DNA from: Kribbella italica
Lineage (GTDB): Bacteria; Actinomycetota; Actinomycetes; Propionibacteriales; Kribbellaceae
Length of the DNA stretch: 64,000 nucleotides
Direction of reading: 5' to 3'
Assembly: GCF_014205135.1 (NCBI RefSeq)
Contig: NZ_JACHMY010000001.1
Location: 868,001-932,000, forward strand
Notes under the pieces: model-generated
What the model saw: only the letters and a program-made list of their open reading frames with translations
Told to the model about the DNA's origin: nothing
The model's database searches: none
Shown here: positions 61,184-64,000 of the stretch, in pieces
Numbering within the stretch: position 1 is the first letter of the stretch
How the letters are laid out: each line of letters begins with the position of its first letter
Program-made: the position numbers and the translations under genes

Positions 61184-61712
61184 CCCTGGGTCCGGCTCCC
61201 GCTGAACCCGAGGTCGATTCGCGCTGCCCCTTGGGCTCCCACTAAACCCGCTCCCGACCCACTCCGCGCTGGCTCGGCTCCGCGCCGCTCCCGTTCCGCG
61301 CCGCTCCCGTTCCGCGCCGCCGTCAGAATCGCCGCTCATCGCGCCAACCTTCGCTGAGCGCTGCCCCGCCACTGCCCTCCGCCGGGCCTGCTGGCCGCAG
61401 CCGGCCCAGCCGCGGCTTCCCAGCTGAGCTCCGCACTCGGTCGCTCTCCGCTTCCGCGCTTCCCGCCGGGCCTCCCGCCCTGCCGACCCCGGCTCCCAGC
61501 CGAGCCGCGCTTTCCGCCGATCGCCGCTGAGCGCCGGTTCCCCGTGCACCCTGCCCCGAGCTGTTGTGTCCGAAGAATGCGCATCCGTCCGAAGGACCGA
61601 GCGTTATAGGGCACGGATTCTCGGACGGATACGGAATCTTCGGACGCTACGGGGCTGGCCCGAGGGGACGCAGGGCTGGCCCGAGGGAATGGAGGCCCGA
61701 GGGGCTTCGGGG
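61184..61712. other. Gene-free gap with short repeats and a 25-bp inverted repeat
   Basis: No gene is seen between the convergent methyltransferase and GntR genes. A 16-bp unit CCGCGCCGCTCCCGTT is repeated 2.6 times at 61280-61320. GGGCTGGCCCGAGGG occurs at 61652 and 61673, close to the GntR stop. The notable element is the inverted repeat at 61568-61645. Confidence 0.7.
61568..61645. repeat. 25-bp inverted repeat with 28-nt loop
   Basis: Arms 61568-61592 and 61621-61645 match at 22 of 25 positions; each arm has GTCCGAAGA at one end and ATCCGTCCGA at the other. TCCGAAGG also occurs in the loop side. It lies between convergent genes, so a two-way terminator is possible, but the lack of a GC-only stem and the 28-nt loop are unusual for that. 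Confidence 0.75.
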
Positions 61713-62357
61713 TCAGCGGTTGGTGAGGCGGGTGATGGCGTCGTCCATGTGGGCGACCAGGAGTTGGTCGGTCAGTGACGCGTCGCCTTGCTGGATGGCC
61801 GTGGCGAGCGCGAGGTGCTCTTCGATACGGACCTCCGAGGCCGAGTACGTCTCCTCGAGGGCGTGGATGCACATCCGGGTCTCGGTGATGAACGTCTGGT
61901 GCATCCGGGCCAGCCGTGGGCTCGCGGCGAGCCGGACGAGGGTTTCGTGGAACTCGATGTCCAGCTCGCCCACCGCGGCCGGGGTCCAGGCCGCGGCCAT
62001 CTCGGTGACGATGTCGATCAACGTCTGGCCGGCCGCCGCGTATCCGCCCTGGAGGATCTTCCGGGCCGCCGCGCGCTCGACCGCTTCCCGCGCGAGGTAC
62101 ATGTCGCGGACGTCGTCCGGGGTCATGTCCACCACGAACAGGCCGCGGTTGCGGATCGCGACCAGCAGCCCCTCCTGGGTCAGCCGCTGCATGCCCTCAC
62201 GCAGCGGGCCCCGGCTGACCCCGAGCTTGCGCGCGAGGTCGGCCTCACCGAGCTGAGTGCCCGGCTTGAGCTCCCCGTGACCGATGGCCTTGCGGAGTTT
62301 GTCGGCAATGATGCTCGGCGTCGACTCCTGGGCCAGCGGTTCGATGTAGTTCGTCAC
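61713..62357 (-). CDS. GntR-family regulator (FCD subfamily)
   Basis: A 214-residue repressor. The winged helix is IIADKLRKAIGHGELKPGTQ, LARKLGVSRGPLREGMQRL and LVAIRNRGLFVVDM (residues 15-75); an all-helical FCD ligand domain follows, with metal-site-like His/Asp residues in LDIEFHETLVRLA and the late HMDDAI. The ATG overlaps the stop of the racemase-like gene (ATGA), so both are one operon. The perfect ATTGTCGACAAT box upstream of that operon suggests self-control, with the gabT and dehydrogenase promoter as the second target. Confidence 0.88.
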   Translation of the reverse strand: MTNYIEPLAQESTPSIIADKLRKAIGHGELKPGTQLGEADLARKLGVSRGPLREGMQRLTQEGLLVAIRNRGLFVVDMTPDDVRDMYLAREAVERAAARKILQGGYAAAGQTLIDIVTEMAAAWTPAAVGELDIEFHETLVRLAASPRLARMHQTFITETRMCIHALEETYSASEVRIEEHLALATAIQQGDASLTDQLLVAHMDDAITRLTNR

Positions 62358-63073
62358 TTCTGTGCTCCAAAGAGAGTTCCCAATCCTGGGAACGACGGTA
62401 CCGGGCCGAGCAGGTGCAAACCCTTCCAGACCGTCACCTGGTTGGCGGTCAGGACCGGCTTGCCGACGGCTGCCTCCAGCTGGTCGATAATCTGCAAGGT
62501 GTGCATCGCGGTGTCCGGCACCAGCACGGCCTCCGCGTCAGGGTGGTCGGCCGCCTTGACCATCGCGACCACCTGGTCCGGCGCGAGCGTGCCGACCTCG
62601 GCGGCGGTGATGATCCCGTGGCTGCCCATCGACACGACCTCGGCCCCGCCCGCGGTGAGGAACCGGACGAAGTGCTTGGCGACGTCCTCCGGGTACGACG
62701 CGGCGACCGCGACCTTGGTCAGCCCGAGGTGCTTCAGTGCGTCGACGAACGCGATCGACGTCGACGACGCCGGTACGCCGAGCGCCTGGGCCACGCCGGA
62801 GGCCTGGTTCCGCGCGCCCTCGGGGCCGAACACGAAACTGCCCGACGTGCAGGCCCACATGACCGCGTCCGGGGCGGCGGCCGCCAGCTCGCTCGCTCCG
62901 TCGGCCAGGCGTTCGGCCCGCCCGAGATCCAGCAGCGCGTCGACCCGGTGCGCGTCCTCGCCGACCGAGGTGATCACCACCGGCAGCCGGACCGAGCCGT
63001 CGAGTCGCGCCTCTAGCGCGGGGTAGTCGTCCTCCGCGCTGTGCCCTGGATAGAGCAGGCCTACAGTCACCAT
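62354..63073 (-). CDS. Asp/Glu racemase-superfamily protein (maleate isomerase-like)
   Basis: A 239-residue protein of the Asp/Glu/hydantoin racemase and maleate cis-trans isomerase group. The first catalytic cysteine is clear in MWACTSGSFVFGPEG. At the second site, where two-cysteine members have Cys-Thr, this protein reads LVPDTAMHTL with Asp. It may therefore catalyse a one-cysteine reaction such as decarboxylation, or a different isomerisation. The ATG at 63073 follows AGGGAG. It leads an operon with gntR and probably acts on a dicarboxylate or amino-acid intermediate of the same pathway. Confidence 0.75.
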   Translation of the reverse strand: MVTVGLLYPGHSAEDDYPALEARLDGSVRLPVVITSVGEDAHRVDALLDLGRAERLADGASELAAAAPDAVMWACTSGSFVFGPEGARNQASGVAQALGVPASSTSIAFVDALKHLGLTKVAVAASYPEDVAKHFVRFLTAGGAEVVSMGSHGIITAAEVGTLAPDQVVAMVKAADHPDAEAVLVPDTAMHTLQIIDQLEAAVGKPVLTANQVTVWKGLHLLGPVPSFPGLGTLFGAQK

Positions 63074-63100
63074 GCTGGCTCCCTGTCACCGGAGTAGGTA

Positions 63101-63114
63101 GATTGTCGACAATG
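63101..63114. promoter_or_regulatory. GntR-type operator GATTGTCGACAATG upstream of the racemase-gntR operon
   Basis: Contains the perfect 12-bp palindrome ATTGTCGACAAT (63102-63113), 28 bp before the ATG of the racemase-like gene, preceded by GTA as at 58404. Likely autoregulatory site. Confidence 0.6.
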
Positions 63115-63180
63115 TTAACCCCACTCGCGCCTGGCACTCCCCAGCTCGGACCGTCTGATCCCGACGACTCCCAGGGCGGG

Positions 63181-63400
63181 GTTCAGATGGTTGACCGGGG
63201 GGAGAGGGAAGGCAGTGGCGCCCCCTCGGATGCGGGCGGGTACGGCGTACAGCGGATGCTGCCGTTGCTGGATCTCGACGCGTTGGCCGCGGTGAAGAAG
63301 GTGTTCGTCGGGTTCGGTGACATCACCGCGCTGCACGAGGCGCTGGACGCGCGCGGGCTCGTGACCGTGCGGCGGGCCGTGTTAGCAGGTGGCGAGGCGG
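63181..63400 (+). pseudogene. Fragment of an LD-carboxypeptidase (S66 family), inactive
   Basis: Within an open frame from 63103, about 55 residues match the core of muramoyl-tetrapeptide LD-carboxypeptidases: GGYGVQRMLPLLDLDAL, then KKVFVGFGDITALHEAL and RGLVTV. In the family the FSD serine of the VGFSDITAL motif is, as I recall, the nucleophile; here it is Gly. The N-terminal fold, the usual HGP that follows LVT, and the C-terminal Glu/His domain are all missing. The frame continues into 30-bp repeats. I read this as a decayed, repeat-invaded remnant. Confidence 0.65.
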
Positions 63401-63450
63401 TGAACTCGCAGGCTTCTGGCGGGAAGGTCGTCCGGGGGCCGCTGGCCTGG

Positions 63451-63750
63451 GCGGCGGCGGGGGTCAGCGGTCGGGCTGGGGTGGCGATGGGGGTCAGCGG
63501 TCGGGCTGGGATGGCGGCGGGGGCCGGCGGTCGGGCTGGGATGGCGGCGGGGGCCGGCGGTCGGGCTGGGATGGCGGCGGGGGCCGGCGGTCGGGCTGGG
63601 ATGGCGGCGGGGGTCAGCGGTCGGGCTGGGATGGCGGCAGGGGCCGGCAGTCGGGCTGGGATGGCGGCAGGGGTCAGCGGCCGAGCTGGGATGGTGACGG
63701 GGGCTAGCGGCCGAGCCGGGTTGGTGACACGGGCCGGCAGCCGAGCCGGG
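63451..63750 (+). repeat. 30-bp minisatellite, ten copies
   Basis: Ten head-to-tail 30-bp units with core GGCGGTCGGGCTGGGATGGC; the first eight are very similar, the last two diverged (CCGAGCCGGG). They keep one frame open (to 63864) and would encode GRAGMAAGAG-type decapeptides, but the flanking protein is a dead fragment, so coding is doubtful. Confidence 0.92.
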
Positions 63751-63860
63751 TTGGTGGGTGATGGTGTCGTGGCTTCGCAGGTGCCTGGTGGGGATGGGGG
63801 TCGCGGGGCGGTGGGTGCTGACTTGGGCGGCGGCGGGCTGGGTTGGCAGGTGGTGGGGTG

Positions 63861-64000
63861 GTGAACTCGCGGGGCTCTGGCGGGAACGATCGTCGGGAGG
63901 GAGTGGGTGCTGGCGTGGCTGGTGTGGGGGTCGGTGGTGGGCGGTCGTCGTACGACGTTGGTCGGCTTGTTCGCGAGTTGCGGGCGCAGTTGCGGGGGTC
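63861..64000 (+). CDS. Possible start of a gene cut by the window edge
   Basis: A GTG at 63861 overlaps the stop of the preceding repeat frame (GTGA) and stays open to the edge. After a Gly-rich run it reads SSYDVGRLVRELRAQLRG, which looks protein-like. The beginning (VNSRGSGG) resembles VNSQASGG at 63403-63420, so this may instead be another duplicated piece of the carboxypeptidase remnant. Too little is present to name a product. Confidence 0.3.
   Translation, partial: MNSRGSGGNDRREGVGAGVAGVGVGGGRSSYDVGRLVRELRAQLRG

Noticed and set aside
1..64000. tRNA, rRNA, insertion sequences or phage genes
   Set aside because: No TPsiC-like or rRNA motifs, transposase or integrase motifs, or attachment-site duplications were recognised; a tRNAscan and IS search would settle this.

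Overview
The window is high-GC DNA (roughly 70% by eye) with GTG/TTG starts, very frequent ATGA/GTGA/TGATG gene overlaps and almost no TTA codons. This fits an actinobacterium. The gene content (secreted beta-propeller and beta-helix proteins, Streptomyces-like NadA, OpuC-type transporter) would suit Kribbella or another Nocardioidaceae member, but that placement is inference. No rRNA, tRNA, insertion sequence or CRISPR array was recognised. Layout. (1) 1-21.5 kb is a surface-polysaccharide locus. The first operon holds a nucleotidyltransferase, PIG-L deacetylase, C-methyltransferase homologue, flippase, GT2, pyruvyltransferase, RmlC-like epimerase and aminotransferase. After a convergent PAP2 phosphatase, a second operon holds the polyprenyl-phosphate priming transferase, fcl, gmd, a WecG/TagA/CpsF transferase and a second flippase. 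Two secreted beta-propeller paralogues, a Wzz-like protein with a degenerate kinase domain and an O-antigen-ligase-like protein follow. (2) 21.5-35 kb holds three parallel beta-helix paralogues around a hexuronate catabolic set (uxaC, LacI regulator, kdgK, uxuB-like). (3) 35-39.3 kb has two GT4 glycosyltransferases flanking a CDP-alcohol phosphotransferase that sits between two cytidylyltransferase-fold proteins. (4) 39.3-45.8 kb is housekeeping: nadA, FAD oxidoreductase, NUDIX, endonuclease V, glycerate kinase, ErpA/HesB. (5) 46-49.7 kb is an OpuC-type compatible-solute ABC transporter. (6) 49.6-54 kb holds two divergent regulator/target pairs with visible operators (epoxide hydrolase/CGNR protein; DHA2 exporter/TetR). 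(7) 55-63.2 kb is an amine or GABA-type catabolic group (MHS transporter, aminotransferase, semialdehyde dehydrogenase, Asp/Glu-racemase-like protein, GntR regulator) sharing ATTGTCGACAAT-like boxes. (8) The right edge has a dead LD-carboxypeptidase fragment fused to 30-bp repeats. The most unusual theme is repeat DNA tied to gene ends. The clearest case is a 51-54 bp array between kdgK and the uxuB-like gene. Each unit carries a ribosome-binding site and a start codon, and the array reads as six mini-ORFs, each overlapping the next by 4 nt, so the two enzymes are joined by an unbroken chain of apparent stop-restart junctions. Other arrays contain the stop codon of the neighbouring gene (21502-21717, 56956-57155, and less clearly 33167-33289 and 51567-51765). 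A second theme is the excess of the palindrome ATTGTCGACAAT and near copies between 25.6 and 63.1 kb, often inside genes at the cost of rare codons.
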